Counted from the stretch's first letter, positions 41,793 through 54,056 are shown. The stretch: DNA of 64,000 bases from Salibaculum halophilum (GCF_002094885.1 NZ_MSIT01000006.1:124001-188000); one strand, 5' to 3'. The notes: generated by a model not told the origin, from the sequence alone. Numbers and translations are program-made.

Positions 41793-42236
41793 ATGCTCGA
41801 CAATCTGCCCAAGGGAACGATCTGCATCGAGGATATCGAGATCGGCATGGTCCGGTCCCTGTCCAAGACCGTGACCGATCAGGACATCGAGATGTTCGCC
41901 GCCGTCTCGACCGATCACAACCCGGTGCACCTGGACGATGCCTATGCCCGCGACACGATCTTCGAGGGGCGCATCGCCCACGGGATGCTGACCGCCGGGC
42001 TGGTCTCGGCGGTGATCGGCGAACAGCTTCCGGGCCATGGTACGGTCTACCTGGGCCAGACGATGAAATTCCTCGGGCCCGTCCGCCCCGGCGACCGCGT
42101 GACCGCCGAGGTCGAGGTGACCGAGATCGAACCGGCCAAGCGGCGGGTGACGCTTCAGACGCGCTGCCTCGTCGCGGGCAAGCCGGTGTTGACCGGCGAA
42201 GCCAAGGTCCTGGCGCCTTCGGCAAAGTTCGACTGA
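41793..42236 (+). CDS. MaoC family dehydratase
   Basis: 147 residues, single hot-dog fold. The hydratase motif VSTDHNPVHLDDAYA (catalytic Asp and His near residue 45) and GRIAHGMLTAGLVSAVIG are typical of R-specific enoyl-CoA hydratases such as PhaJ. It could hydrate enoyl-CoA for polyhydroxyalkanoate supply or beta-oxidation bypass; the substrate is not shown. GAGGA precedes the ATG at 41793. Palindromes separate it from ribF. Confidence 0.9.
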   Translation: MLDNLPKGTICIEDIEIGMVRSLSKTVTDQDIEMFAAVSTDHNPVHLDDAYARDTIFEGRIAHGMLTAGLVSAVIGEQLPGHGTVYLGQTMKFLGPVRPGDRVTAEVEVTEIEPAKRRVTLQTRCLVAGKPVLTGEAKVLAPSAKFD

Positions 42237-42261
42237 CCCCAGCGCGGCGGTCCGATCCGGC

Positions 42262-42308
42262 CCCATGGCCGAACCGGCCCGCCGGTTCATGGGCCATGGG
42301 CCCATGGC
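42262..42308. repeat. Two hairpin-forming palindromes between maoC and ribF
   Basis: GAACCGG-CCCG-CCGGTTC (42271-42288) sits inside an outer CCCAT/ATGGG pair (42262-42266 and 42289-42293), and is followed by the 16-base perfect palindrome GCCATGGGCCCATGGC (42293-42308). It lies 47-93 bases upstream of the ribF ATG. It does not look like the conserved FMN riboswitch, and could be a maoC terminator without T-run. Confidence 0.5.
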
Positions 42309-42354
42309 TCGGCGGGCGCTTGCCACCGCCGCCACGCCGCGCTACCCGTCGCGC

Positions 42355-43281
42355 ATGCGCATCACCCGCGACATAGATTTCGTCCCGCCCGAGGACAAAG
42401 GCGCCTCGGTCGCGATCGGAAATTTCGACGGGGTGCACCTGGGCCACCAGGCCGTGATCGACCTGGCCCGCCGCGCGGATGCGCCACTGGGCGTGCTGAC
42501 ATTCGAGCCGCACCCGCGCGAGGTCCTGCGCCCCGACACCCCGCCCTTTCGCCTGATGAACGCCCAGACCCGCGCGCACCGGCTGGAAAAGATCGGGGTG
42601 GACCACCTGTACGAGCTGCCCTTCACCGCCGCGATTTCCGAGCTCAGCGACCGCGGCTTTGCCGAACACATCCTGCGCGACAGCCTCGGCGTGGCGCATG
42701 TGGTCGTCGGCGAGGATTTCTGCTTCGGCAAGGGGCGGACGGGCAATGCCGAACGTCTGCGGCACTACGGGGCCGACATGGGCTTCGGCGTGACCGTCGC
42801 GCCGATGCTGCGCACCGCCTCGGGCGCGGCCTCCTCGACAGCGATCCGCGCCGCGCTGAGCGAGGGCGAACCGCGCGTCGCCGCCGAGATGCTGGGCCAC
42901 TGGCACCGCATCGACGGCCCGGTGATCCAGGGCGACCAGCGCGGCCGCGACCTGGGCTATCCCACCGCCAACATGTCCATCGACGGGCTGCACCCGCCCA
43001 AGTTCGGCGTCTACGCCGTGCTGGCCGAGGTTCTGGACGGCCCCCACCGGGGCCACTACCACGGGGCGGCCTCGATCGGTGTGAAACCCACCTTCGGCGT
43101 CAATCATGCCAACTGCGAAACCTACCTGTTCGACTTCGCGGGCGATCTTTACGGCGCGCATCTGAGCGTCGCCCTGGTCGAATTCCTGCGCGGCGAGGCG
43201 TCCTTCGACGGCGTCGCGCCGCTGATCGCCCAGATGGACACGGATTGCGCCCGCGCGCGCGAGGTGCTGGCGCATGTCTGA
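42355..43281 (+). CDS. ribF: Bifunctional riboflavin kinase/FAD synthetase
   Basis: 308 residues. It makes FMN and then FAD from riboflavin. N-terminal adenylyltransferase domain with AIGNFDGVHLGHQ (residues 20-32, the H-x-G-H motif); C-terminal kinase domain with DQRGRDLGYPTANM near residue 196 and FGVYAVL. The start ATG at 42355 follows a non-coding-looking extension. Its 3' end overlaps the YcgN gene by eight bases. Confidence 0.97.
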   Translation: MRITRDIDFVPPEDKGASVAIGNFDGVHLGHQAVIDLARRADAPLGVLTFEPHPREVLRPDTPPFRLMNAQTRAHRLEKIGVDHLYELPFTAAISELSDRGFAEHILRDSLGVAHVVVGEDFCFGKGRTGNAERLRHYGADMGFGVTVAPMLRTASGAASSTAIRAALSEGEPRVAAEMLGHWHRIDGPVIQGDQRGRDLGYPTANMSIDGLHPPKFGVYAVLAEVLDGPHRGHYHGAASIGVKPTFGVNHANCETYLFDFAGDLYGAHLSVALVEFLRGEASFDGVAPLIAQMDTDCARAREVLAHV

Positions 43282-43744
43282 TCCGATAAAGCGCGAGGGG
43301 CTGCGCCGCGAGTTCTGGGCGCGCGTGCCGATGCACAAGATGACCGAGGCCGAGTGGGAGGCGCTCTGCGACGGCTGCGGCAAGTGCTGCCTGAACAAGC
43401 TGGAGGACGCCGACACCGGCGAGGTCGCCCTGACCCGCGTCGCCTGTCGCCTGCTGGACGACAGCACCTGCCGCTGCACCCAGTACGACATCCGCCACCA
43501 GTTCGTGCCCGATTGCATCCAGCTGACCCCCGAGACGATCCGGCAGCACATGTACTGGCTGCCACGGACCTGCGCCTATCGGCTGGTCTACGAGGGGCGG
43601 GACCTGTTCCACTGGCACCCGCTGATTTCGGGCGATCCGCAGACAGTCCACGACGCCGGCGTTTCGGTGCAGGACCTGACGGTCAGCGAATTCGAAACGC
43701 CCGACGACGACTGGGAAGATCATATCATCGAGGAGCCGCTCTAG
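43274..43744 (+). CDS. YcgN family cysteine-cluster protein (UPF0260)
   Basis: 156 residues. Conserved cysteines are grouped as CDGCGKCCLNKLED near residue 33 and CRLLDDSTCRCTQY near residue 62, with a third pair in WLPRTCAYRL, an arrangement suited to metal or Fe-S binding. The family is widespread in Proteobacteria and its role is unknown. It overlaps ribF and abuts ltaE, so it is the middle gene of a probable ribF-ycgN-ltaE unit. Confidence 0.94.
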   Translation: MSDPIKREGLRREFWARVPMHKMTEAEWEALCDGCGKCCLNKLEDADTGEVALTRVACRLLDDSTCRCTQYDIRHQFVPDCIQLTPETIRQHMYWLPRTCAYRLVYEGRDLFHWHPLISGDPQTVHDAGVSVQDLTVSEFETPDDDWEDHIIEEPL

Positions 43745-44794
43745 ATGTTCTTTGCCTCTGACAACGGCGGCCCGGCCCACCCTTCGGTGCTCGACGCCCT
43801 GGCCCGCGCCAACGAGGGCCATACCAGCGCCTATGGCGCGGAACCGGCCATGGCGCGCGTCCGCGACCGCCTGCGCGAGGTCTTCGAGGCGCCGCAGGCG
43901 GCGGTCTACCTTGTCGCGACCGGCACGGCGGCCAATGCCCTCGCGCTGGCCACGATGGCGAACCCCTGGGACACGGTGTTTTGCACCGCCATGGCCCATA
44001 TCAACGAGGACGAGTGCAACGCGCCGGAGTTCTATTCCGGCGGTGCCAAGCTGACCCTCGTGGGCGACCGCGATGCCAAGATGGACCCGCAGGCCCTGCG
44101 CGCGGCCATCGCCGCCGAGGAAAGCCGCGGCGTGCACGGCCCCCAGCGCGGGCCGGTCTCGATCACCAATGCGACCGAAAAGGGCACCGTCTACACGCCC
44201 TCCGAGATCGCCGACCTGTCCGGGGTGGCCCGCGACTTCGGGCTGCAGACCCACCTTGACGGAGCGCGCTTTGCCAATGCGCTGGTCGCGCTTGACTGCA
44301 CCCCGGCCGAGATGACCTGGCGGGCGGGGGTCGATGCCGTCAGCTTCGGCGGCACCAAGAACGGCCTGATGGGGGCCGAGGCGGTGATCCTCTTCGATCC
44401 CGAGAAAGCCTGGGAGTTCGAGCTGCGCCGCAAGCGCGGGGCGCACCTGTTTTCCAAACACCGCTACCTGTCGGCCCAGATGGAGGCCTATCTCGCCGAC
44501 GACCTCTGGCTGGAGTTGGCACGCCGCGCCAACGCGACCTGCGCCCACCTGGCCGAGGGCTTGCAACAGCAAGACAGCGTGGAATTTCTGCACGAGCCGG
44601 CGGCAAACATCATATTCGCACGCTTTCCACGCCGCCTTCACAAGCGGCTCCTCGACGCCGGTGCCTATTATTACGTTTGGGACGGCGACCCGCACACCGG
44701 CGACCCCGATGCGCCACTGACCGCACGGCTAGTCTGCGACTGGTCCATCGGCATCACGGGGGCCGACGCATTCCTGTCGGCGATGCAAGGCTAG
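43745..44794 (+). CDS. ltaE: Low-specificity L-threonine aldolase
   Basis: 349 residues, PLP fold type I. It cleaves L-threonine and L-allo-threonine to glycine and acetaldehyde. The start FFASDNGGPAHPSVLDAL, the LDGARFANALVAL region and the PLP lysine in FGGTKNGLMGAEAV (near residue 204) match the beta-eliminating lyase/aldolase family. It starts right after the YcgN stop with no gap. Its last bases meet the convergent isomerase gene. Confidence 0.95.
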   Translation: MFFASDNGGPAHPSVLDALARANEGHTSAYGAEPAMARVRDRLREVFEAPQAAVYLVATGTAANALALATMANPWDTVFCTAMAHINEDECNAPEFYSGGAKLTLVGDRDAKMDPQALRAAIAAEESRGVHGPQRGPVSITNATEKGTVYTPSEIADLSGVARDFGLQTHLDGARFANALVALDCTPAEMTWRAGVDAVSFGGTKNGLMGAEAVILFDPEKAWEFELRRKRGAHLFSKHRYLSAQMEAYLADDLWLELARRANATCAHLAEGLQQQDSVEFLHEPAANIIFARFPRRLHKRLLDAGAYYYVWDGDPHTGDPDAPLTARLVCDWSIGITGADAFLSAMQG

Positions 44795-45387
44795 AGCTTG
44801 CCTGCCAGGTGCAGGTCGAGGTCCTCAAGCCGGTCCTGGCCCCAGAACAGCTCGTCACCCGCGGCATAGAAGGGCGATCCGAAGACGCCCCGCGCCACGG
44901 CCTCTTCGAGGTTGGCGGCATAGGTTTCGGCCCCGCTCAGCAAGCCGCTGTCGGACAGGCCCGGATCGAACCCGTTCTGTTCCAGTGCCGCGCGGATCAC
45001 AGAATCCTCGGCAACGTCCTTTTCCTCGGCCCAGCAGGCGCGCAGGATGGCATGAACCAGCCCGCCGAGATCCCCGCCCCCGGCATTCTGCGCGGCGATG
45101 ATCGCATAGGACGACGGGGCCGGGTTTGTGGGAAAATGCGCGGGCTTGAGAGTGATCGGCATCCCGGCCTTCTCAGCCGACCGGCGCATGTCCTGCAACC
45201 GATAGGCCTGCCGGTTGGGGTGACGTTCGCCCGGGGGCGTGCCGCCGGTGCGCGCGAATAGCGCCATGATGTCGAGCGGCTTGTAGGCTACCGTCGCCCC
45301 GTGCCGCGCCGCGATCTCTTCCAGCCGCGTGCCCGCCAGATAGGTAAAGGGCGATATCGTGGTGAAGTAATAGTCGATCTGCGGCAT
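44791..45387 (-). CDS. 2-hydroxychromene-2-carboxylate isomerase family protein
   Basis: 198 residues, DsbA-like kappa-class GST fold. DYYFTTISPFTYLAGTRLEE at the start and the late GVFGSPFYAAGDELFWGQDR are typical of NahD-type isomerases, which act in naphthalene breakdown; a free-standing copy like this more likely has another glutathione-dependent role. The ATG at 45387 gives MPQIDYYF; a GTG 12 bases earlier is possible. The 3' end overlaps ltaE by four bases; it is divergent from prs. Confidence 0.9.
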   Translation of the reverse strand: MPQIDYYFTTISPFTYLAGTRLEEIAARHGATVAYKPLDIMALFARTGGTPPGERHPNRQAYRLQDMRRSAEKAGMPITLKPAHFPTNPAPSSYAIIAAQNAGGGDLGGLVHAILRACWAEEKDVAEDSVIRAALEQNGFDPGLSDSGLLSGAETYAANLEEAVARGVFGSPFYAAGDELFWGQDRLEDLDLHLAGKL

Positions 45388-45481
45388 TTGCCCCGGCACC
45401 CCGTCTGCTTTCTTTGCGGCAGGTTAGACGCATGCTAAGCGGTGTCAACGTCACGAATCTGTCACCTCGGGGTCCTGCCAC

Positions 45482-46498
45482 ATGCCGAATATCGTCGAGC
45501 CCAAGCTCATCTCGGGCAATGCCAACATGCCGCTTGCCCAGTCCGTCGCGCGGCGGATGTCCATGCACCGCGGCATAAATGTCGGGCTGGTCGATGCCCG
45601 GGTCGAGCGGTTCAACGACGGCGAGATCTTTGTCGAGGTCTTCGAGAACGTCCGCGGCGAGGATATGTTCGTCATCCAGCCCACTTCGAACCCGGCCAAC
45701 GACAACCTGATGGAACTGCTGATCATCTGCGACGCGCTGCGCCGGTCCTCGGCCGCGCGGATCACGGCCGTGGTGCCCTATTTCGGCTATGCCCGCCAGG
45801 ACCGCCGCACCAAGGCGCGCACGCCCATCTCGGCCAAGCTGGTGGCCAACATGCTGGTCGAGGCGGGCGTCGAACGTATCCTGACGATGGACCTGCACGC
45901 CGCCCAGATCCAGGGCTTCTTCGATATCCCTGTGGACAACCTCTATGCCAGCCCGATCTTCGCGCTGGACATCCAGCACAATTTCAGGGGCGCCGAGGAT
46001 GTGATGGTCGTCAGCCCCGACGTGGGCGGCGTGGCCCGCGCGCGCGAACTGGCCCAGCGGATCAACGCGCCGCTGGCCATCGTCGACAAGCGCCGCGAGA
46101 AACCCGGCGAGATCGCCGAGATGACCGTGATCGGCAATGTCACCGGCAAGAAATGCATCATCGTGGACGACATCTGCGACACCGCCGGGACCCTGTGCAA
46201 GGCCGCGGAGGTGCTCATGACACACGGCGCGACCGAGGTGCATTCCTACATCACGCACGGGGTTCTGTCCGGTCCGGCGGTCGAGCGGATCACCAACTCG
46301 GTGATGAAATCGCTGGTCATCACCGACAGCATCCAAGCCACCAAGCCAGTCGTGGACTGCCCCAATATCCGCACCGTGCCCACTGCGCCGATGTTCGCCC
46401 AGGCCATCCTGAACATCTGGAACGGCACAAGCGTGTCATCGCTTTTCGATCACGAGACTCTGACGCCGATCTACGAGGGCATGTACGCGACCGTGTGA
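45482..46498 (+). CDS. prs: Ribose-phosphate pyrophosphokinase
   Basis: 338 residues, class I PRPP synthetase. It makes PRPP from ribose 5-phosphate and ATP for nucleotide, histidine and tryptophan synthesis. Seen: [19 protein letters not shown], the flexible ATP-loop [25 protein letters not shown], and the ribose-phosphate loop [15 protein letters not shown]. It is longer than the E. coli enzyme by about 20 residues, normal in this group. Confidence 0.98.
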   Translation: MPNIVEPKLISGNANMPLAQSVARRMSMHRGINVGLVDARVERFNDGEIFVEVFENVRGEDMFVIQPTSNPANDNLMELLIICDALRRSSAARITAVVPYFGYARQDRRTKARTPISAKLVANMLVEAGVERILTMDLHAAQIQGFFDIPVDNLYASPIFALDIQHNFRGAEDVMVVSPDVGGVARARELAQRINAPLAIVDKRREKPGEIAEMTVIGNVTGKKCIIVDDICDTAGTLCKAAEVLMTHGATEVHSYITHGVLSGPAVERITNSVMKSLVITDSIQATKPVVDCPNIRTVPTAPMFAQAILNIWNGTSVSSLFDHETLTPIYEGMYATV

Positions 46499-46514
46499 CA
46501 CCATTGGCGCGCAG

Positions 46515-46531
46515 GGCCGCAGCAGGCGGCC
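46515..46531. terminator. Hairpin between prs and the H-type lectin gene
   Basis: GGCCGC and GCGGCC pair across AGCAG in the 43-base gap between two convergent genes. There is no T-run; a bidirectional terminator role is only inferred from position. Confidence 0.35.
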
Positions 46532-46541
46532 GCGCAGCAGG

Positions 46542-46892
46542 TCAATAGAGATCCCAATCGTCGTCATGGCGCAATTCGCCCATGGCTGTCCAGCTCACAC
46601 GCATCCGCGCAATCTTCGTGTCGCCCCAGGTGGTGAAGGTGATGACGAAGCCCTCCTCAGTCACATCTTCGGCACGCAGGTCGACCCGCGCGAAGGCCGT
46701 GTTCGAAATGTCCCACATGGAGGGCGCGAGCTGGACCGCGGGCGGCCGGCGGTAGCTTTCCGAAAAATCAATGCGGGCGCGCATGCGCCGCTCGCCCTCG
46801 CCGGTCCACATCGCGCCATCCGTCTCAAAATCCGAAAACAGGACGAAATCGCCCTGCTCGACGCCGATCAGGTGATTTCGAAACCGCTTCAT
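46542..46892 (-). CDS. H-type lectin domain protein
   Basis: 116 residues. The segment RRPPAVQLAPSMWDISNTAF, then ARVDLRAEDVTEEGFVITF and RMRVSWTAMG match the H-type lectin domain (discoidin/Helix agglutinin type), a hexameric beta fold that binds N-acetylgalactosamine in animals. No signal peptide is seen, so it is probably cytoplasmic. It lies downstream of atpC on the same strand but beyond that operon's terminator. The function in bacteria is unknown. Confidence 0.85.
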   Translation of the reverse strand: MKRFRNHLIGVEQGDFVLFSDFETDGAMWTGEGERRMRARIDFSESYRRPPAVQLAPSMWDISNTAFARVDLRAEDVTEEGFVITFTTWGDTKIARMRVSWTAMGELRHDDDWDLY

Positions 46893-47003
46893 CCGCTTTT
46901 CCCCAAAGGCCGCTCCTCGCGGGTCTCTGTTGTCATCGCGGTATTTTCGGCAGGACGCATGCACCATGCAACCGAAATGGCAGTCACGATCAGGGCGGCC
47001 CGA

Positions 47004-47036
47004 ACAAAAAACGGGCGCCCGAAGGCGCCCGCTTTT
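47004..47036 (-). terminator. Rho-independent terminator of the atp operon
   Basis: On the minus strand CGGGCGCC and GGCGCCCG pair around a TTCG tetraloop, followed by TTTTTTG. It lies about 20 bases beyond the atpC stop. Confidence 0.92.
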
Positions 47037-47055
47037 GCGAATTTCGATCCCCGGC

Positions 47056-47493
47056 CTACAGGTTCGGCTGTTTCGGGCTCAGCCCGATATGGCCGCCGAT
47101 CGCCACCATGTCCGACAGCAGCTTGGCCGCGTCGTCGACCGGCCCCGGGTCGTTGCTGGCAGTTTGCTTTGCCGTGTCATAGGCGCTCTGGGCCTCGTCG
47201 ACCAGGCGGTCGTAGACCTCCTGGGTCATCTCGCCCCGCGGCAGGGCCTTCTCGGCCAGAACCGTGATCCCGTCGGAATTGATCTCGGCAAAGCCGCCCG
47301 AGACCACGTAATCGTCCGAGCCGCCATCATGAGTGACCGTCAACAGGCCCGGGCGCAGGGTCGTGATGGTCGGGGCATGATCGGCCATGGCCGTCATGTC
47401 CCCGTCTGCGCCGGGGATGCGGACCTCGGTCGCCTCCAGCTGCGCGAGGCGCCGTTCGGGGCTGACGAGGTCGAAGTGAAGCGCGTTTGCCAT
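47056..47493 (-). CDS. atpC: F1 ATP synthase epsilon subunit
   Basis: 145 residues. The N-terminal beta sandwich ([20 protein letters not shown], then GMT-like [18 protein letters not shown]) is followed by a short C-terminal helical part. It is the rotor-stalk subunit that couples F1 to F0 and can inhibit ATP hydrolysis. Last gene of atpHAGDC, nine bases after atpD. Confidence 0.96.
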   Translation of the reverse strand: MANALHFDLVSPERRLAQLEATEVRIPGADGDMTAMADHAPTITTLRPGLLTVTHDGGSDDYVVSGGFAEINSDGITVLAEKALPRGEMTQEVYDRLVDEAQSAYDTAKQTASNDPGPVDDAAKLLSDMVAIGGHIGLSPKQPNL

Positions 47494-47502
47494 GAGGGCT
47501 CC

Positions 47503-49822
<2,320 letters not shown>

Positions 49823-49857
49823 GCGCCTGTCTCCTTTCCGGTTCGGTTCAAGTCAGA

Positions 49858-51396
49858 TCAGGCGAAGTCCTTGGCGAACTCGTCGATCGCGCCCTTGAGC
49901 TTCTCCTCGGCCTCGCCCTTGATCTTGGGGTCGTCCTTGGTGATGACGTCAAGCACGTCCTGGCGTTTGGTGCGCAGGAACTGCAGCATGTCCGTTTCGA
50001 AGCGACCCACGTCCGAGACTTCCAGCCCGTCGAGGTAGCCCTGGGTGCCCGCGTAGATGACGCAGACGATCTCGGCGTTGGTCAGCGGCGAATACTGCGG
50101 CTGCTTCATCAGCTCGGTCAGCCGCGCGCCGCGGTTCAGAAGCTTCTGCGTGGCCGCGTCGAGGTCCGACCCGAACTGCGCGAAGGCCGCCATTTCACGA
50201 TACTGGGCCAGTTCCAGCTTGACCGGGCCGGCCACCGATTTCATCGCCGCCGTCTGCGCTGAGGAACCGACGCGTGACACTGACAGGCCGGTGTTCACGG
50301 CCGGGCGGATACCCTGGTAGAACAACTCGGTTTCCAGGAAGATCTGGCCGTCGGTGATCGAGATCACGTTGGTCGGGATGAAGGCCGACACGTCGCCGCC
50401 CTGGGTCTCGATGATCGGCAGAGCGGTCAGCGAGCCCGCGCCGCTGTCCTCGTTGAGCTTGGCCGACCGCTCCAACAGGCGCGAGTGCAGGTAGAAGACG
50501 TCGCCCGGGTAGGCTTCGCGGCCCGGCGGGCGGCGCAGCAGCAGCGACATCTGGCGATAGGCCACGGCCTGCTTGGACAGGTCGTCGTAGACGATCAGCG
50601 CGTGGCGGCCGTTGTCGCGGAAATGCTCGGCCATGGCAGTGGCGGCGTAGGGCGCCAGGAACTGCATCGGTGCCGGGTCCGAGGCGGTGGCGGCGATGAC
50701 GATGGAGTACTCGAGCGCGTCGTTTTCCTCGAGCTTCTTGACCAGCTGCGCGACGGTGGACCGCTTCTGGCCGACGGCGACATAGACGCAGTAAAGCTTC
50801 TTGCTCTCGTCGTCGCCGGCGGCGTCGTTGTAGGCCTTCTGGTTGAGGATCGTGTCCAGCGCCACGGCGGTCTTGCCGGTCTGGCGGTCGCCGATGATGA
50901 GCTCGCGCTGGCCGCGGCCGATCGGGATCATCGAGTCCACGGCCTTGAGGCCTGTGGCCATGGGCTCGTGCACCGACTTGCGCGGGATGATGCCGGGCGC
51001 TTTGACGTCGGCGGCGGTGCGGGTCGTCGCCTCGATCGGGCCCTTGCCGTCCAGCGGGTTGCCCAGGCCGTCGACAACGCGGCCCAGAAGCGCGTCACCG
51101 GTGGGCACGTCGACGATCGCGTTGGTCCGCTTGACGGTGTCTCCTTCCTTGATGGCCTGGTCCGACCCGAAGATCACGACACCGACGTTGTCGTTTTCAA
51201 GGTTCAGCGCCATGCCACGGATGCCGCCGGGGAATTCAACCATCTCGCCGGCCTGGACATTGTCGAGGCCATAGACCCGGGCGATCCCGTCGCCGACAGA
51301 CAGCACGCGACCGACCTCGGCCACTTCGGCCTCCTGGCCGAAATTCTTGATCTGGTCCTTGAGGATCGCAGAAATCTCTGCAGCTTGGATCGCCAT
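49858..51396 (-). CDS. atpA: F1 ATP synthase alpha subunit
   Basis: 512 residues. Non-catalytic nucleotide-binding subunit with Walker [14 protein letters not shown] near residue 169, [39 protein letters not shown] and the signature [14 protein letters not shown]. The start [20 protein letters not shown] is standard; its ATG shares a base with the atpH TAA (TAATG), indicating coupled translation. Confidence 0.99.
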   Translation of the reverse strand: MAIQAAEISAILKDQIKNFGQEAEVAEVGRVLSVGDGIARVYGLDNVQAGEMVEFPGGIRGMALNLENDNVGVVIFGSDQAIKEGDTVKRTNAIVDVPTGDALLGRVVDGLGNPLDGKGPIEATTRTAADVKAPGIIPRKSVHEPMATGLKAVDSMIPIGRGQRELIIGDRQTGKTAVALDTILNQKAYNDAAGDDESKKLYCVYVAVGQKRSTVAQLVKKLEENDALEYSIVIAATASDPAPMQFLAPYAATAMAEHFRDNGRHALIVYDDLSKQAVAYRQMSLLLRRPPGREAYPGDVFYLHSRLLERSAKLNEDSGAGSLTALPIIETQGGDVSAFIPTNVISITDGQIFLETELFYQGIRPAVNTGLSVSRVGSSAQTAAMKSVAGPVKLELAQYREMAAFAQFGSDLDAATQKLLNRGARLTELMKQPQYSPLTNAEIVCVIYAGTQGYLDGLEVSDVGRFETDMLQFLRTKRQDVLDVITKDDPKIKGEAEEKLKGAIDEFAKDFA

Positions 51397-51962
51397 TACC
51401 GGGCCTCTTTCATGGTGTTCTGGAGTGCAGCGAGCTTGGCCTTGATCGAGGTGTCGATCATCTTCGAGCCCACCTTGACAACAAGACCGCCGATGAGGCT
51501 TTCATCGACGGTCGCATTAATCCTGACGTCCGCGCCGACACGCTCCTTGAGCGTCTTGGCCAGCGCGTCGGACTGTTTCTGGGTCAGCGCCTTGGCGGTG
51601 ACCACCTCGGCGGTCACCTCGCCCTTTTCCTCGGCCAGCATGGCGCGCAGGGCGGCCAGCATATGCGGGACGACGAACAGGCGGCGCTTGTCGGCCATGA
51701 GGGCCAGCGTGTTGGTCATCGTGTCGGAGAGGGCCATCTTCTTGGCGACCGCCGCGATTGCCTTGCCCTGGTCCGCGCGCGACTGGATCGGCGAGGCGAT
51801 CAGGGCGCGCAGGTCGGCGCTGTCGTCAAACGCGGACGAGAGGGCGTCGATGTCGGTTTCGAGGGTTTGCAGACCCTTGGCGCCCCCCTCCTTGCTGAGG
51901 TCGAAGACTGCTGTGGCATAGCGCTGCGCGATGCCGGTCGAGATCGAAGCTGGTTCGGACAC
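51396..51962 (-). CDS. atpH: F1 ATP synthase delta subunit
   Basis: 188 residues, the peripheral-stalk OSCP-type subunit: [18 protein letters not shown] at the start, [20 protein letters not shown] in the middle, and [20 protein letters not shown] as the C-terminal signature. It begins at a GTG at 51962 ([10 protein letters not shown]), with GGAAGGG upstream; the frame is open further but unlike the family. First gene of the F1 operon; F0 genes are not in the window. Confidence 0.96.
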   Translation of the reverse strand: MSEPASISTGIAQRYATAVFDLSKEGGAKGLQTLETDIDALSSAFDDSADLRALIASPIQSRADQGKAIAAVAKKMALSDTMTNTLALMADKRRLFVVPHMLAALRAMLAEEKGEVTAEVVTAKALTQKQSDALAKTLKERVGADVRINATVDESLIGGLVVKVGSKMIDTSIKAKLAALQNTMKEAR

Positions 51963-52073
51963 GTCCACCCTTCCGATTTCAAGGCCCGCACGGACCACCC
52001 GTCGAGACGTCGGGGGTGTGAAGGCAGCGAGACTTGCCCGGACGGGATGCCGCGGGCGCGAGATCAGGGCGGG

Positions 52074-52101
52074 ATGTAGCAGAGGGTTTTTGGTGGGGCA
52101 A
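52074..52101 (-). promoter_or_regulatory. Candidate promoter of the atp operon
   Basis: On the minus strand TTGCCC and CTACAT are 16 bases apart, a plausible weak sigma-70-type promoter about 110 bases before the atpH start. The rest of the 288-base gap between atpH and the methyltransferase gene has no convincing gene. Confidence 0.3.
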
Positions 52102-52250
52102 CCTTCTTGCGCCGCTTTTCGCAAGCGCCCTTGACGCCTTGAACACAGGGGGTGCGCGGGGGTGCGACGCTTTGCGCCATGTCCCATGCACGGCGGCGGT
52201 CGCCGGCCGCACACAATTGTATACTGCCGGGCGGACGGGGATTCCCTACC

Positions 52251-53012
52251 TCAGCCGCCCAGCGATCGCCCCGACGCGCCGGCCGGTTGCGGGCTGCCAT
52301 CGAGGACGCGCAGCGGGCGGCTCACTCGTTCGGCAAGCCCCGGCCCGGAGGGCGCGACGACCTGCTTGCTTGCCTCGATCATCAGAACGCCGCCCGCGGC
52401 AAAGACGGGGACGTGTCGACCCACAGTTTCCATTACCCGGCCGAACCGGCGCCAGGTGCGCCGCCGCGACGGCGGCTGATAGAGCGTCGAGCGCGCCCGT
52501 TCGGTCACGAAGCCCGCGCCGCGCAGCTGCGCTTCGAGTTGGGACATCGAATAGGGCCGGCCATAGCCGAACGGCGTTCGATCCGACCGCGACCAGAGCC
52601 CGCCCCTGTTTGGAACGATGAAGACCACGCATCCGCCGGGGCCGAGCACGCGGTAGCACTCGGCCAGCACGGCGGCGGGCCGGTCCGAGGTTTCCAGCCC
52701 GTGCAGCAGCACCAGCTTGTCGATGCTGCCGGTCGCCAGCGGCCAGAGGTGTTCCTCGCACAGCACGCTGATGTTGGGCTGGCCCGCGGGCCAGGACATC
52801 ACCCCCTGCGGCCCGGGCATCAGCCCGATGACCCGGCGCGCCTCGCCCAGGAAGGGCCGCAGCAGCGGGACGGCGAAACCGAAGCCGGCCACGTTCTGGC
52901 CCTTCGCCTCGGGCCAGAGGCGCTGCAGCTCGCCCCGGATCACGCCCTGCGCTGCGCGGCCCAGGGTGCTGCGATAATAGAAATCCCGGATGTCGTGCAC
53001 GTCCAGATGCAT
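52251..53012 (-). CDS. Class I SAM-dependent methyltransferase family protein
   Basis: 253 residues. A methyltransferase-11-like core: [20 protein letters not shown] is the weakly conserved SAM-loop region, [16 protein letters not shown] takes the place of the usual acidic post-loop, and [20 protein letters not shown] is the conserved strand before the end. The target is unknown. It is divergent from gloB across about 60 bases, a pairing recurrent in Rhodobacterales. Confidence 0.85.
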   Translation of the reverse strand: MHLDVHDIRDFYYRSTLGRAAQGVIRGELQRLWPEAKGQNVAGFGFAVPLLRPFLGEARRVIGLMPGPQGVMSWPAGQPNISVLCEEHLWPLATGSIDKLVLLHGLETSDRPAAVLAECYRVLGPGGCVVFIVPNRGGLWSRSDRTPFGYGRPYSMSQLEAQLRGAGFVTERARSTLYQPPSRRRTWRRFGRVMETVGRHVPVFAAGGVLMIEASKQVVAPSGPGLAERVSRPLRVLDGSPQPAGASGRSLGG

Positions 53013-53074
53013 TGCAGCGTTCGCCCGCCTCGGTCACACTCGAGCTGACCTTATCAAGCGGAAGAGAAAACGCC

Positions 53075-53839
53075 ATGCCCCTGGAGCTTGTGACCATTCC
53101 CTGCCGGCAGGACAATTACGCCTTCCTCCTGCATGATCCCGAGGGGGGCCAGACCCTGCTGGTCGACGCCCCCGAGACGGCCCCGATCCGCACGGCGCTG
53201 GAGGCCCGCGGCTGGCGCCTGACCGATTTGTTGATCACCCATCACCACCCAGACCACGTCGAGGGCGTCGCCGACCTGCGCGCCGGGGCGCGGGTGATCG
53301 GGGCGGCCGCGGATGCTCGCCGCCTGCCCCCGCTCGACGTGGAGGTCGCCGAGGGCGATACCTTCACCACCTGCGGGGTCGAGGCGCGGGTGCTCGACGT
53401 CTCGGGCCACACCCGGGGCCACATCGCGGTGCATGTGCCCGCCGCGGCGGCCGTCTTTACCGCCGACAGCCTGATGGCACTGGGCTGCGGGCGCCTGTTC
53501 GAGGGCACCCCCGCGCAGATGTGGCAGAGCCTGCTCAAGCTGCGCGCCCTGCCCGAGCAAACGCGGGTCTGTTCGGGCCATGAATACACCGAAACGAACT
53601 ATCGCTTCGCGCTGACCGTCGACCCGGACAACGCCGCACTCCTGACCCGGGGTGAGGCCATCAGCGCCGCGCGGGCCGAGGAGCGACCCACCGTGCCCTC
53701 GACCCTGGCCGAGGAAACGGCGACAAATCCCTTCCTGCGCGCCGACCACCCGGACCTGAAAGCCGCCCTCGCGATGCCCGAGGCCAGCGCCGTGGACGTC
53801 TTCGCCGAGGTCCGCGCGCGCCGGGACCGGTTCCAGTGA
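53075..53839 (+). CDS. gloB: Hydroxyacylglutathione hydrolase (glyoxalase II)
   Basis: 254 residues, metallo-beta-lactamase fold. It hydrolyses S-D-lactoylglutathione in methylglyoxal detoxification. Metal motif THHHPDHVEG near residue 55, the DVSGHTRGHIAVHVP His, the bridging Asp in FTADSLMALGCGRLFEG, and the C-terminal GHEYTETNYRFAL with the substrate-binding Lys/Arg region. The ATG at 53075 gives the standard MPLELVTIPCRQDNYAF; GGAAGAG precedes it. Confidence 0.96.
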   Translation: MPLELVTIPCRQDNYAFLLHDPEGGQTLLVDAPETAPIRTALEARGWRLTDLLITHHHPDHVEGVADLRAGARVIGAAADARRLPPLDVEVAEGDTFTTCGVEARVLDVSGHTRGHIAVHVPAAAAVFTADSLMALGCGRLFEGTPAQMWQSLLKLRALPEQTRVCSGHEYTETNYRFALTVDPDNAALLTRGEAISAARAEERPTVPSTLAEETATNPFLRADHPDLKAALAMPEASAVDVFAEVRARRDRFQ

Positions 53840-54056
53840 CAGGTCTCATAGACCCGGGCCGCCTGCGTCACGTCCACCCGGATCAGTGTGGCGAAGGCGC
53901 GGAATCTGAAGGCATCACAGCACAGCGCGCAGAAAGTGAAGGGGTCAGGCGCAGTTTTTGCTTGAAACCTGCGCCACGGAACCAAAACTTAATAGTATGA
54001 GGCCACGGTCGGACACGGGGCCATCCCCGCCGACCCCCGACAGAGGAGCACGCAAC

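Noticed and set aside
42262..42308. FMN riboswitch ahead of ribF
   Set aside because: None of the conserved RFN-element blocks is present; only simple palindromes are seen.
53600..53985. Minus-strand frame between gloB and clpA with several Cys and Phe residues (C-A-L-C-C-D-A-F)
   Set aside because: Most of it is antisense to gloB, no ribosome site and no family resemblance; only its first part lies in the intergenic region.
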